A DNA stretch of 41,984 nt from Clostridia bacterium (lineage in GTDB: Bacteria > Bacillota_A > Clostridia > Christensenellales > Aristaeellaceae): the NCBI GenBank assembly GCA_025997215.1, contig BNUH01000023.1, forward strand, positions 1 through 41,984, in the 5' to 3' direction. Shown here one piece after another: positions 18,038 to 26,526 of the stretch (positions are counted from its first letter, which is position 1; every line of letters begins with the position of its first letter). A program made the position numbers and the translations under genes. The notes beneath the pieces were generated by a model. The model worked only from the letters and a program-made list of their open reading frames with translations. It was not told the DNA's origin and searched no databases.

Positions 18038-18646
18038 ATGCCGATCAGTTTTGCGGTCTACCAAATGCGCAACGCGCAGCAGCACGACCTGATCGTTTCG
18101 CTCTACACCGACCTCAACGACCCGGACGCGTTCTGCAGCGGCTACATCGAGCAGGTGAATCCCCGGCACGTGCTGTTGGCCGCACTGACGCCGTGGGGAT
18201 TCCGCGACGGTTGGCTTCTGTGGCGCGTGAGCGATGTCCAGCAGGTATACACTGGCGATGAGTATGAAACACGCCTGGAATTATTAGTTAAACTGCACAA
18301 CCAAGATCATGAGCCGATGATCCCACAGCCTACAACCCGCGAGACGGACCTCTCCCATTGGTTGTTAGAATGGGCGCGCCGCGAGCAGCGCACCGTGAGC
18401 CTCCTGACCGCCGACGAAACTTATACAGGTAGAATCGTCGCGCTGGACGACCTGCGCGTTACGATGGACGCGTTCGACTTTTTCGGGCGTGTGATGCGCC
18501 AACCTACCGTGCTCCCGCTGCGCGACGTAGAATCCGTCACGCTGGACACCGAGGAGGAGCGCATGTACGACCTACTCTTCGAGGCGTCCGACACGACCGA
18601 GCCGCCGCCGCCCTCGTGGTGGAACAGCGATAAGGAGCCGACATGA
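18038..18646 (+). CDS. Hypothetical protein with two small-barrel (LSm-like) repeats
   Basis: 202 residues, not recognised as a named family. It reads as a duplication: the first half has FCSGYIEQVNPRHVLLAALT, GFRDGWLLWRVSDVQQVYTG and a charged helix; the second half has VSLLTADETYTGRIVALDDL, RVTMDAFDFFGR and LPLRDVESVTLDTEEERMYD. Both have the pattern of a small SH3/Sm-type barrel (strand, G-x-I, strand, hydrophobic strand, D-V/I-x-x-V). The acidic, proline-rich tail is disordered. No signal peptide is present. It starts 20 bases after the methyltransferase (GGAAGGAG upstream) and is probably cotranscribed with it. Nucleic-acid binding is only a guess. Confidence 0.75.
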   Translation: MPISFAVYQMRNAQQHDLIVSLYTDLNDPDAFCSGYIEQVNPRHVLLAALTPWGFRDGWLLWRVSDVQQVYTGDEYETRLELLVKLHNQDHEPMIPQPTTRETDLSHWLLEWARREQRTVSLLTADETYTGRIVALDDLRVTMDAFDFFGRVMRQPTVLPLRDVESVTLDTEEERMYDLLFEASDTTEPPPPSWWNSDKEPT

Positions 18647-18677
18647 TTCCGGCCGAATTTCTGGATGATTTGCCGAT

Positions 18678-18706
18678 TTGACATTCATGTTAAAACGCGT
18701 TAAAAT
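18678..18706 (+). promoter_or_regulatory. Sigma-A promoter of the purine operon
   Basis: TTGACA (18678-18683), exactly 17 bases, TAAAAT (18701-18706). It is the strongest promoter match in the window and begins a leader of about 180 bases before purE. Confidence 0.85.
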
Positions 18707-18738
18707 AGATACAGTCGTTAATTCGCGCTTGTACTTAA

Positions 18739-18768
18739 CTGATTCTATCTGATTCTGCCTGATTCTGT
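18739..18768 (+). repeat. Three 10-bp direct repeats in the purine leader
   Basis: CTGATTCT plus two variable bases is repeated three times in a row at 18739-18748, 18749-18758 and 18759-18768, followed by a partial copy. The 10-base period would put each copy on the same DNA face if a protein bound it; it could also act in RNA. It lies about 25-55 bases after the expected transcription start. Confidence 0.8.
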
Positions 18769-18815
18769 CTGAGTTTTGCTCGGGAGCCGACAAGATCCGA
18801 AAGGAATCGAAGCGT

Positions 18816-18905
18816 ATGATTTGTTTAAGCGGTACGTCGGGGAGTCGGCGCGCAATGGTCGCGTCCGGCTCTTTTGTGTTTATTTTGGAGGTAATTGTTG
18901 GATAA
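18816..18905 (+). CDS. Possible 29-codon leader ORF overlapping the purE start
   Basis: An ATG at 18816 with AAGGA at 18801-18805 (ten-base spacing) opens a frame of 29 codons that ends at TAA 18903-18905. It runs straight through both arms of the intrinsic terminator and overlaps the TTG starts of purE (18895/18898) in another frame. Translation of it would cover the 5' arm of the terminator and could couple to purE. The peptide begins MICLSGTSGSRR and ends with a hydrophobic stretch, with no obvious run of a regulatory amino acid. It may be a leader peptide or chance. Confidence 0.35.
   Translation: MICLSGTSGSRRAMVASGSFVFILEVIVG
18842..18875 (+). terminator. Intrinsic terminator in the purine leader (attenuator)
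   Basis: GAGTCGGCGCG (18842-18852) pairs with CGCGTCCGGCTC (18860-18871) with one bulged T at 18864 and a seven-base loop, followed by TTTT and a T-rich stretch. It stands between the operon promoter and the purE ribosome binding site, so it must be bypassed for expression. An upstream GCCGAC (18786-18791) can pair with GTCGGC of the 5' arm (18844-18849), a candidate antiterminator. No known riboswitch consensus (purine, PRPP or ZTP) was recognised. Confidence 0.7.
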
Positions 18906-19413
18906 TTATGCAGTCCAATCCTTAAAAGTAGCGGTTGTGCTGGGCAGCGACAGCGATCTGCCCGTGATGCAAGGCGCATTCGACACGCTGAAGGGTTTGG
19001 GCGTCCCATTCGAGGCGCGGATCATGTCGGCCCACCGCACGCCTGATGAAGCGGCGGCATTCGCGGCGGCCGCCAGGCAAAACGGCTTCGGCGCGATCAT
19101 CGCGGCGGCGGGCAAGGCCGCACACCTTGCCGGAGCACTCGCCGCGCGCACCACGCTGCCCGTCATCGGTGTGCCCATGCGCGCCAGCGAACTGGACGGG
19201 CTGGACGCGCTGCTATCCACTGTGCAAATGCCCAGCGGCATCCCAGTCGCAACGGTCGCCATCGGCGGCGCGGCGAACGCGGCGCTGCTGGCCGCGCAGA
19301 TACTGGCTGTCACTGACAGCGGATTGGCATTAAAATTGGATGCTAAACGCGCGCAAAACCGCGAATCCATTCTGCAAAAAGACACCGAATTGCGCCTAAA
19401 GACAACCATTTAG
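18898..19413 (+). CDS. purE: N5-carboxyaminoimidazole ribonucleotide mutase (PurE)
   Basis: About 171 residues. The PurE blocks are present: [13 protein letters not shown] for phosphate binding, [10 protein letters not shown] with the catalytic His, and [23 protein letters not shown], which is the class I form (H-L-x-G rather than the class II R-S-N). It converts N5-CAIR to CAIR in purine synthesis. No purK, which makes N5-CAIR, is in this operon. The start is a TTG at 18898, six bases after GGAGG (18887-18891); the TTG at 18895 is only three bases away. It is the first structural gene after the attenuator. Confidence 0.93.
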   Translation: MDNYAVQSLKVAVVLGSDSDLPVMQGAFDTLKGLGVPFEARIMSAHRTPDEAAAFAAAARQNGFGAIIAAAGKAAHLAGALAARTTLPVIGVPMRASELDGLDALLSTVQMPSGIPVATVAIGGAANAALLAAQILAVTDSGLALKLDAKRAQNRESILQKDTELRLKTTI

Positions 19414-19426
19414 TTTGGAGGATATG

Positions 19427-20164
19427 ATGATGACGATCAGCGCCGCGATCGAAAAAGGTCCCATGATCTATGAAGGCAAGGCCAAAAAGGTATACGCCAC
19501 TAACGACACGCGGTTGTGTATCGTATCATACAAGGATGACGCGACCGCGTTCAATGGCCTGAAAAAGGGCCAGATCATTGGCAAGGGTGAGATCAACAAC
19601 CGGGTTTCGAATCACCTGATGAAGCTCTTAGAAAGCCACGGAGTACCCACTCATTTTGTAGAAGAACTGAATTCACGTGATACATTAGTCAAACGCGTCG
19701 CCATAATCCCGTTGGAAGTGATAGTCCGCAACATCGCCGCCGGGTCGCTGGCAAAACGTTTGGGTTTGGATGAAGGCATACCGATGAAGCAGCCCGTTAT
19801 CGAGTATTGTTATAAGGATGACGCACTCGGCGATCCTATGGTCAATGATTCCCATATATTGGCAATGGACTGGGCTACCGACGCGGAATTGACTCGCATA
19901 TCCGAATTATCGCTAAAAATCAACGACATTCTATGTGAATATTTGCTGCAGGCCGGTATTACACTGGTCGATTTCAAGCTGGAATTCGGTCGACTGCCCG
20001 ATGAATCGATCGTATTAGCGGATGAAATCTCCCCCGACACCTGCAGGTTTTGGGATGCCAAGACGGGCGAAAAGCTGGACAAGGATCGGTTCCGGCGCGA
20101 CTTGGGCGGCGTTGAGGAGGCCTATGCCGAAATCCGAATGCGGCTGCTGGGGGCACAAGCGTGA
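19427..20164 (+). CDS. purC: SAICAR synthetase (PurC)
   Basis: About 245 residues. [14 protein letters not shown] at the start, [11 protein letters not shown], the [18 protein letters not shown] segment, [14 protein letters not shown] and [10 protein letters not shown] are the usual SAICAR synthetase motifs. It joins CAIR and aspartate with ATP. Several ATGs follow GGAGG (19417-19421); 19427 or 19430 have the right spacing, while the upstream TTG at 19415 is inside the ribosome binding site. The stop overlaps the purF start (GTGA). Confidence 0.95.
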   Translation: MMTISAAIEKGPMIYEGKAKKVYATNDTRLCIVSYKDDATAFNGLKKGQIIGKGEINNRVSNHLMKLLESHGVPTHFVEELNSRDTLVKRVAIIPLEVIVRNIAAGSLAKRLGLDEGIPMKQPVIEYCYKDDALGDPMVNDSHILAMDWATDAELTRISELSLKINDILCEYLLQAGITLVDFKLEFGRLPDESIVLADEISPDTCRFWDAKTGEKLDKDRFRRDLGGVEEAYAEIRMRLLGAQA

Positions 20165-21603
20165 GTTGTCCTTTTGACAAGATTCACGAGGAATGCGGCA
20201 TCTTCGGCATCTGCGCGCCGGGCGCGGACGTGGTCGGCGCGACATACCACGCCCTATTCGCGCTGCAGCATCGCGGCCAGGAGAGTTGCGGCATCGCGGT
20301 AAACCGTGCGGGTGTGATAGATGTACACAAAGATGTAGGCCTTGTCACCGACGTACTAACGCCCGATGTGATGCGCACACTCGGATCGGGTGAGTTGGCC
20401 GTCGGACACTGCCGCTACGCGACGACCGGACAACGTAAATTGAGCAACGCACAACCGTTATTAGTTAATCATTTGAAGGGCAGTATGGCGCTGGCCCATA
20501 ACGGCAACCTCACAAACGCATTAGAATTAAGGGAAAAACTGGAGCAAAAAGGCTCGATATTCCACGGCACCAGCGACAGTGAGGTTATAGCATACATTAT
20601 AACTCAAGAACGCATTCAATCCAAGTCGATCGAGGAAGCCGTGCGCCGCGCGATGCGCCGCATCAAAGGCGCGTACTCGGCGGTCATTATGAGCCCGCGA
20701 AAACTGATGGCTGTGCGCGATCCGTTCGGATTCAGGCCGCTGTGCATCGGCCGATTTGAGGATGGTTGGGTTTTCGCCAGCGAATCCTGCGCGCTGGATT
20801 CCATCGGCGCGAAGTTCGTGCGCGACATCGAGCCGGGCGAAATTGTTGTGGCGTCGCCCGATTCCGAGCTGATCAGCATCCCTAGCGAGGATCCGCCGCC
20901 CAGACGCGCGCTGTGCGTGTTCGAGCTGATCTACTTCGCCCGGCCCGATTCGGTGATCGACGGCACGTCCGTCCACAGCGCGCGACTGAAGGCCGGCGCT
21001 CTGCTGGCGATCAACCATCCTGTACAAGCGGACGTTGTGGTTGGCATACCCGACAGTGGCATCGATGCCGCGCTGGGCTATTCGCGCCAGAGCGGGATCC
21101 CGTACGGGATCGGCTTCATCAAGAATAGGTATGTCGCACGTACGTTTATACAACCAGAACAATCCCAACGCACGAACTCCGTTCGAATCAAGCTGAACCC
21201 CGTCGCCGACACCGTACGCGGCAAGCGCGTGGTGCTGGTTGACGACAGCATGGTGCGCGGTACAACAAATACGCGTATCGTCAAGCTCCTACGCGACGCT
21301 GGCGCGACTGAAGTACATATGCGGCTGGCCGCGCCGCCGTTCGCGCATCCGTGCTACTTCGGCACGGACGTGGATTCGGTCGAGAGCCTGATCGCTCACA
21401 ACCATTCGTTGGATGAAATCCGCGCGATTCTGGATGTGGACAGCATCGGCTACTTCCGCGCGGAGGATCTGCCGAAGCTGGACGCGAGCGGGCACGGCTG
21501 CTTCTGCGACGCGTGCTTCACCGGCGTCTATCCCACCCCGCCGCCGAAAGTCCCCAGCAAACTGAAGTTCGAGATTCAAATTGGAGGTCAACCCCATGCC
21601 TGA
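20161..21603 (+). CDS. purF: Amidophosphoribosyltransferase (PurF), Fe-S type
   Basis: 480 residues. An 11-residue propeptide precedes the nucleophile Cys12 in EECGIFG, as in the Bacillus enzyme. The Ntn glutaminase domain shows [18 protein letters not shown] and HNGNL; the phosphoribosyltransferase domain has [13 protein letters not shown], the PRPP loop. Four cysteines placed as in Bacillus PurF ([21 protein letters not shown] and [10 protein letters not shown]) predict a [4Fe-4S] cluster, which makes the enzyme oxygen-sensitive. It makes phosphoribosylamine from PRPP and glutamine, the committed step. The GTG start overlaps the purC stop. Confidence 0.96.
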   Translation: MSCPFDKIHEECGIFGICAPGADVVGATYHALFALQHRGQESCGIAVNRAGVIDVHKDVGLVTDVLTPDVMRTLGSGELAVGHCRYATTGQRKLSNAQPLLVNHLKGSMALAHNGNLTNALELREKLEQKGSIFHGTSDSEVIAYIITQERIQSKSIEEAVRRAMRRIKGAYSAVIMSPRKLMAVRDPFGFRPLCIGRFEDGWVFASESCALDSIGAKFVRDIEPGEIVVASPDSELISIPSEDPPPRRALCVFELIYFARPDSVIDGTSVHSARLKAGALLAINHPVQADVVVGIPDSGIDAALGYSRQSGIPYGIGFIKNRYVARTFIQPEQSQRTNSVRIKLNPVADTVRGKRVVLVDDSMVRGTTNTRIVKLLRDAGATEVHMRLAAPPFAHPCYFGTDVDSVESLIAHNHSLDEIRAILDVDSIGYFRAEDLPKLDASGHGCFCDACFTGVYPTPPPKVPSKLKFEIQIGGQPHA

Positions 21604-22612
21604 CCATGGCCATAATAGTTATAGCAACGCGTACAGTTCGGCGGGCGTCGATGTGACGGCGGGCTATCGCGCGCTGGATCTAATGAAGAAACACATCCGG
21701 CGCACGCAGATACCCGGCGTTGTGGGCGATGTGGGCGGGTTCGGCGGGCTATTCGACCTGGACGACGGGAGGTTGTTGGCCGCAGGCGCTGATGGCGTGG
21801 GTACTAAGCTGAAGCTGGCATTCCTGGCTGACCGCCATGATACGGTCGGCATCGACTGTGTCGCGATGAGCGTCAACGATATCATCTGCTGCGGCGCGAA
21901 GCCGCTGTTCTTTTTAGACTATATTGCCAGCGGACGTACGCATCCCGAGCGTACGGAGCAGATAGTTGCGGGTGTGGCCAACGGCTGCGTCCAGGCCGGA
22001 TGCGCGCTGCTGGGTGGCGAAACAGCTGAAATGCCTGGGTTTTATGGCGATAACGAGTACGACCTTGCCGGGTTCGCGGTCGGCATTCTCAACTCTTCGC
22101 AAAAACTGCCGTCGTCGATTATGGCGGCTGGTGATGTGCTCATCGCACTCCCTTCGGCTGGCGTGCATTCCAACGGCTTCTCGCTGATCCGACGCATATA
22201 TAATGAAGAAACTCTGTCAAATGACGCCAAACTCCTCGATGAGTTGTTGAAACCGACACGTATTTACGTTAAACCGATGTTGGAACTATTAAACAGTGTG
22301 GCAGGCGTGCGATCGGTTGCGCATATTACGGGCGGCGGCTTTTACGAGAATCTGCCGCGAGCGTTGCAGCCTGGGTTTACTTTGAGGATAGACCGTTCAC
22401 GTTTAAGGATTCCTGCAATATTCAGTAGAATTCAAGAGGACGGCGGCGTTTCAGACCGCGACATGTTCAACACGTTCAACATGGGCGTGGGAATGGGCGT
22501 GATCGTGGCTGCTGAAGTGGCGGATCAAGCGTTAACGGTGTTACGCAATAATGGTGTCGATGCGTATGCGATAGGCGAGACAATTCCGGGCGATGGGGAG
22601 ATTATTCTATGA
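21596..22612 (+). CDS. purM: AIR synthetase (PurM)
   Basis: 338 residues. GVDVTAGYRALDLMKKHI, GGFGGLFDL, ADGVGTKLKLAF, AMSVNDIICCGAKPLFFLDY, GGETAEMPGFY and HITGGGFYENLPRAL are all family blocks. It closes the imidazole ring of FGAM with ATP. I chose the ATG at 21596, eight bases after GGAGG (21583-21587); it overlaps the purF end by eight bases. The stop overlaps the purN start (ATGA). Confidence 0.95.
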   Translation: MPDHGHNSYSNAYSSAGVDVTAGYRALDLMKKHIRRTQIPGVVGDVGGFGGLFDLDDGRLLAAGADGVGTKLKLAFLADRHDTVGIDCVAMSVNDIICCGAKPLFFLDYIASGRTHPERTEQIVAGVANGCVQAGCALLGGETAEMPGFYGDNEYDLAGFAVGILNSSQKLPSSIMAAGDVLIALPSAGVHSNGFSLIRRIYNEETLSNDAKLLDELLKPTRIYVKPMLELLNSVAGVRSVAHITGGGFYENLPRALQPGFTLRIDRSRLRIPAIFSRIQEDGGVSDRDMFNTFNMGVGMGVIVAAEVADQALTVLRNNGVDAYAIGETIPGDGEIIL

Positions 22613-23226
22613 TAAGGATCGCCGTGCTCGTATCGGGCAGCGGAACCAACCTTCAGGCGTTAATCGATGCGGATAACCCATATGGGCGAATCGAATTAGT
22701 TGTGGGCAGCCGCACCGACATATTCGCGCTGGAGCGAACGAAGGCGGCGGGGATACCAACGCGCGTAGTATCTAAAAAGAAATATGGTAACAACTTCGCG
22801 TCCAAGATGCTGGAAACCCTCGGCAAATTCAACATTGATCTGGTTGTGCTTGCCGGATACCTGACCATACTGCCTCCCGACATCATTCGAGCTTATGAAA
22901 GGCGCATTCTTAACATCCATCCGGCGTTATTGCCCTCATTCGGCGGGATGGGATTCTATGGACTGAAGGTGCATGAGGCCGCGCTCGCTCGCGGTGTGAA
23001 GGTGACGGGCGCAACCGTCCACATTGTTAACGAGATACCGGATGGCGGCCCCATCCTCGCGCAAAAAGCAGTTGAGGTTCTGCCCGACGACACACCGGAG
23101 ACCCTTCAACGCCGCGTGATGGAGCAAGCCGAATGGTTGTTGCTGCCCGTCGCGGTCAGAGATTATTGCAATATTATGAGTAAGAGTAATAATTATTCAA
23201 ACGAGGTGCAGTCATGGAGAGTTTAA
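22609..23226 (+). CDS. purN: GAR formyltransferase (PurN)
   Basis: 205 residues. IAVLVSGSGTNLQALID at the N-terminus, DLVVLAGYLTIL, NIHPALLPSFGG with the catalytic Asn and His, TGATVHIVNE and IPDGGPIL with the catalytic Asp identify a folate-dependent GAR transformylase. It uses 10-formyl-THF to formylate GAR. The last 18 or so residues (NIMSKSNNYSNEVQSWRV) extend past the usual end and overlap the next gene by 13 bases. Confidence 0.95.
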   Translation: MIRIAVLVSGSGTNLQALIDADNPYGRIELVVGSRTDIFALERTKAAGIPTRVVSKKKYGNNFASKMLETLGKFNIDLVVLAGYLTILPPDIIRAYERRILNIHPALLPSFGGMGFYGLKVHEAALARGVKVTGATVHIVNEIPDGGPILAQKAVEVLPDDTPETLQRRVMEQAEWLLLPVAVRDYCNIMSKSNNYSNEVQSWRV

Positions 23227-23936
23227 CAACCCTGCTAGCAAGCAATCCTTACCCAGGCCGAGGTATCTGTGTCGGTTTAACACCAGACGGTCGTAACGCC
23301 GTATTGGGTTATTTTGTGCTGGGGCGTAGTGAACGCAGCCGAAACCGTGTGTTGGTTCAGCAAGGCGATGCGATCGCTACGCACGCTATTGATGATAGAT
23401 TCTTAAATGATATGCCGAACCGACTATACACCGCTTTGGACGTTGTCGGACAACAAACGATTTTGACTAACGGCGTTCAAACAGATACCATCACTCAATA
23501 CCTTCGCAGCGGCCGCACGTTTGAGGAGGCGCTTCGTACCTGGGAATATGAGTCGGATCCGCCGCACTTCACGCCGCGCATCAGTGCGCTGATAAATGTT
23601 GATAAAATTTTGTCGTATCGTTTGTCAATACTTCGCAATCGTGAAATGACCACGCTCCGTTCATTCTTTGAATACCAGGGAATTGCGGGCGAGGGGCATT
23701 TCCTGCACACGTATCAAGGGGACGGGATGCCGCTGCCATCGTTTGAGGGCGAGCCGTTTTCGGTCAGCATCATGAACGATATCGAGGATTGGACGCGCAT
23801 GCTGTGGTTCTCGTTGAACCCTAACAACCGTGTGGCGTTGCTGACACGATTCATCCCGCTGAACGGCAATGAACCCACAACGCGCATCGTAAACGCTAGA
23901 CCGCTTACAACTGCACCTTCATCAATATTGGAATAA
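23214..23936 (+). CDS. purO: IMP cyclohydrolase, PurO type
   Basis: 240 residues. NPYPGRGICVGLTPDGRNAV, LGRSERSRNRVL, PNRLYTALDV, YLRSGRTFEEALRTWEYESD, FTPRISALI and GEGHFLHTYQGDG fit the PF07826 family first described in archaea as PurO. It closes FAICAR to IMP, the last step of the pathway, which most bacteria do with the C- or N-terminal domain of bifunctional PurH. Here it is paired with a separate formyltransferase gene. GAGGTG six bases upstream supports the ATG. Confidence 0.85.
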   Translation: MESLTTLLASNPYPGRGICVGLTPDGRNAVLGYFVLGRSERSRNRVLVQQGDAIATHAIDDRFLNDMPNRLYTALDVVGQQTILTNGVQTDTITQYLRSGRTFEEALRTWEYESDPPHFTPRISALINVDKILSYRLSILRNREMTTLRSFFEYQGIAGEGHFLHTYQGDGMPLPSFEGEPFSVSIMNDIEDWTRMLWFSLNPNNRVALLTRFIPLNGNEPTTRIVNARPLTTAPSSILE

Positions 23937-24002
23937 TATACATTTGCTTATTGCACTATTACGCGTCAATTGCATAATATGACAAGACTGAACGAGGTTG
24001 AT

Positions 24003-25136
24003 ATGCTAACTGAATTGCCCCTGAAGTACGGCTTGAACCCGGATCGAACCCCAGCGCGCGTATACCACGAGGATGGACTGCCTTTTGTTGTGCAATCAGG
24101 CCGACCCGGATACATCAATCTGATGGACGCGCTCAACGGCTGGCAGTTGGTCCGACAGATGAGCCGCATCGCACAGAAGCCTGCCGCCGCTTCATTTAAG
24201 CACGTTTCACCTGCTGGGGCAGCGGTCGCGCCGAGCGAGAATGAACCGAACCCGAAAGGCCGATCGCCGTTGTGTCTGGCATATCTCCGAGCGCGTAACG
24301 CCGATCCGATGTCGTCGTTCGGCGACTTCATCGCGCTCTCCGAGCCGTGTGATGCCGACACCGCAAACGTTATAAAGCGAGAAGTATCCGATGGCGTGAT
24401 CGCGCCCGGTTACACGACGGAAGCGCTAGCCATCCTGCGAGCTAAGCGTAACGGCACATATTGCGTGCTGGAGATAGATCCCGCATATGAACCAGACGTT
24501 GTTGAGCGACGCCAGATATTCGGAATAACATTCGAGCAGAGTTATTCCACAGTTCACTTAGAGCCACAACTTTTAGGTAATATTGTCAGTGAAAACAAGC
24601 ATCTGTCTGATTCTGCCAGAATCGATTTGTTGTTATCACTGGCTATTCTACAGTATACGCAATCCAATTCGGTGTGTTATGTCAAGGACGGTCAGGCAAT
24701 TGGCGTCGGTGCGGGACAGCAATCGCGCATCCATTGCACACGTTTGGCGGGTGAAAAAGCGGATCGCTGGTGGTTGCGGCAACATCCGCGTGTTGTTTCG
24801 CTGCCTTTTGCAAAAGGCTTGCCTGGTCCCGATCGCAATAACGCGACGGACTTATACCTGGGCAATGAAACGCTAGATACCGCTTGGTTTTCTGGAGATA
24901 TACCGAAACCATTGTCCATCGCCGAGCGTTCGGAGTGGATGGCGCAATTGACGGGCGTTTCATTAGGAAGCGATGCGTTCTTTCCATTCGCGGACAACAT
25001 TGAACGCGCACAACGAAGCGGCGTTACATATGTAACGGAACCAGGTGGATCAAAGCGCGATCAGGATATCATCAGTGCATGTAACCAATATGGGATGTTG
25101 TTATGCTTTACAGGTCTTAGGCTGTTCCACCATTGA
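24003..25136 (+). CDS. AICAR formyltransferase (stand-alone, PurH transformylase domain)
   Basis: About 377 residues, equal to the transformylase part of PurH without the cyclohydrolase domain. The catalytic Lys-His lie in SFKHVSPAGAAV (KHVNPCG-type); further blocks are YLRARNADPMSSFGDFIALS, LAILQYTQSNSVCYVKDGQ, IGVGAGQQSRIHCTRLAG, SDAFFPFADN and the C-terminal GLRLFHH. It formylates AICAR with 10-formyl-THF. I moved the start from a TTG at 23970 to the ATG at 24003, with GAGG five bases upstream and an N-terminus LPLKYGLNPDRTPARVY matching relatives. Confidence 0.92.
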   Translation: MLTELPLKYGLNPDRTPARVYHEDGLPFVVQSGRPGYINLMDALNGWQLVRQMSRIAQKPAAASFKHVSPAGAAVAPSENEPNPKGRSPLCLAYLRARNADPMSSFGDFIALSEPCDADTANVIKREVSDGVIAPGYTTEALAILRAKRNGTYCVLEIDPAYEPDVVERRQIFGITFEQSYSTVHLEPQLLGNIVSENKHLSDSARIDLLLSLAILQYTQSNSVCYVKDGQAIGVGAGQQSRIHCTRLAGEKADRWWLRQHPRVVSLPFAKGLPGPDRNNATDLYLGNETLDTAWFSGDIPKPLSIAERSEWMAQLTGVSLGSDAFFPFADNIERAQRSGVTYVTEPGGSKRDQDIISACNQYGMLLCFTGLRLFHH

Positions 25137-25197
25137 CGCATAATTATACATTAATTGCCCCGAGATAATTGCATAAATATGAGTTGTAGGTGAAGTT

Positions 25198-26526
25198 ATG
25201 CAAGATAAGACAACGGTTATGGTCATCGGATCGGGCGGCCGAGAACATGCGGTCGTTCGAAAACTGCGCGAAAGCCCGTACGTTGGCCAGATATATATCC
25301 TGCCAGGTAATGTCGGCATAAAGCTGGACCAGGCATGCGCGCCGGTTGAGTGTTTGCCTATTGCGGCGACGGCGTTCGATGAGATCAGCACGTTCGCGAA
25401 ACAACATGAGGTTGGCTTCGCTGTCATTACACCAGACGATCCGTTGTGCCTCGGACTGACCGATCGCTTGGAATCGATCGGCATCCCTTCATTTGGCCCG
25501 TCGAAATCGGCGGCGCGCATCGAAGGAAGCAAGTCGTTTGCGAAAGAACTGATGACGCGCCGCCACATCCCCACCGCATCCTACCAGGTGTTTGACGATA
25601 TGGAGCGCGCGCTCGATTATGTACGCAAATCACCGCTGCCAGTGGTGATCAAAGCAGATGGATTGGCCTTGGGCAAGGGCGTTGTGGTGGCCGAGACGCT
25701 GGAAGAGGCTGAAGCCGCCATAAAGGAGTGCATGCTGGACAGGCGTTTTGGTGAGGCAGGACAGCGTATAGTTGTTGAAGAGTATCTGAAAGGCGTAGAA
25801 GCATCGTTGTTGTTGTTTACAGATGGCGACGCGTATCGCTTGATGCCTGCCGCCATGGACCACAAGCGCGCGTTCGACGGGGATGTCGGCCCGAACACCG
25901 GCGGCATGGGCACGATCACACCTCATCCGCTCATCACACCGGAAATGCGTAACGAAATCGAGCGCACGATCATCAAACCGACGCTAGCGGCCATGCGTGA
26001 TGAAGGCTGCCCGTTCAAAGGTTGCTTGTTTATAGGCTTAATGCTGACGAATGCTGGCCCGAAGGTCATCGAGTACAACTGTCGGTTTGGCGACCCTGAA
26101 GCGCAATCCATATTGGCGTTGTTGGAGAGCGATCTCTTTGAGATAATGAAGGCTGTTCGTTCCGGCACACTAGCCCAAGCCGATGTGCGGTTCAAGGGTA
26201 GCGCAGCTTCCTGTGTCGTCGCGGCGAGCGGTGGATATCCCGGCTCGTACACAAAAGGCGTTAGTATAAATGGTTTGCAGCAGTATCTATGCGCTTCCGA
26301 GATGAATAATTATTCACCGAAGGTATGGATCGATTGTGCAGGCGTCGGCGAAGTGAGAGGTGAGGTTGTTACGACAGGCGGGCGTGTGTTCGGGATTACA
26401 GCTACGGGATCGACGATAAACGAGGCGCTGCGCGAGGCGTACACGGCACTGACAACCATATCGTTTGACGGTATGCAATATCGGACCGACATAGGCGCTA
26501 AAGTGCTGGAGGTTATGAATGGTTAA
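25198..26526 (+). CDS. purD: GAR synthetase (PurD)
   Basis: 442 residues with the N-terminal VMVIGSGGREHAVVRKL, the ATP-grasp region (LPVVIKADGLALGKGVVV, GQRIVVEEYLKGVEASLL), MPAAMDHKRAFDGDVGPNTG, MGTITPHP and EYNCRFGDPEAQSIL. It joins phosphoribosylamine and glycine. The ATG follows GTAGGTGAAG. The last codons overlap the purL start by eight bases, so the two are coupled. Confidence 0.95.
   Translation: MQDKTTVMVIGSGGREHAVVRKLRESPYVGQIYILPGNVGIKLDQACAPVECLPIAATAFDEISTFAKQHEVGFAVITPDDPLCLGLTDRLESIGIPSFGPSKSAARIEGSKSFAKELMTRRHIPTASYQVFDDMERALDYVRKSPLPVVIKADGLALGKGVVVAETLEEAEAAIKECMLDRRFGEAGQRIVVEEYLKGVEASLLLFTDGDAYRLMPAAMDHKRAFDGDVGPNTGGMGTITPHPLITPEMRNEIERTIIKPTLAAMRDEGCPFKGCLFIGLMLTNAGPKVIEYNCRFGDPEAQSILALLESDLFEIMKAVRSGTLAQADVRFKGSAASCVVAASGGYPGSYTKGVSINGLQQYLCASEMNNYSPKVWIDCAGVGEVRGEVVTTGGRVFGITATGSTINEALREAYTALTTISFDGMQYRTDIGAKVLEVMNG

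Noticed and set aside
18739..18772. CRISPR array
   Set aside because: The repeats are 10 bases long and directly adjacent, with no spacers and no cas genes.
18707..18894. Known purine, PRPP or ZTP riboswitch before purE
   Set aside because: The conserved loops of these classes could not be found; only a terminator, possible antiterminator and short ORF are visible.
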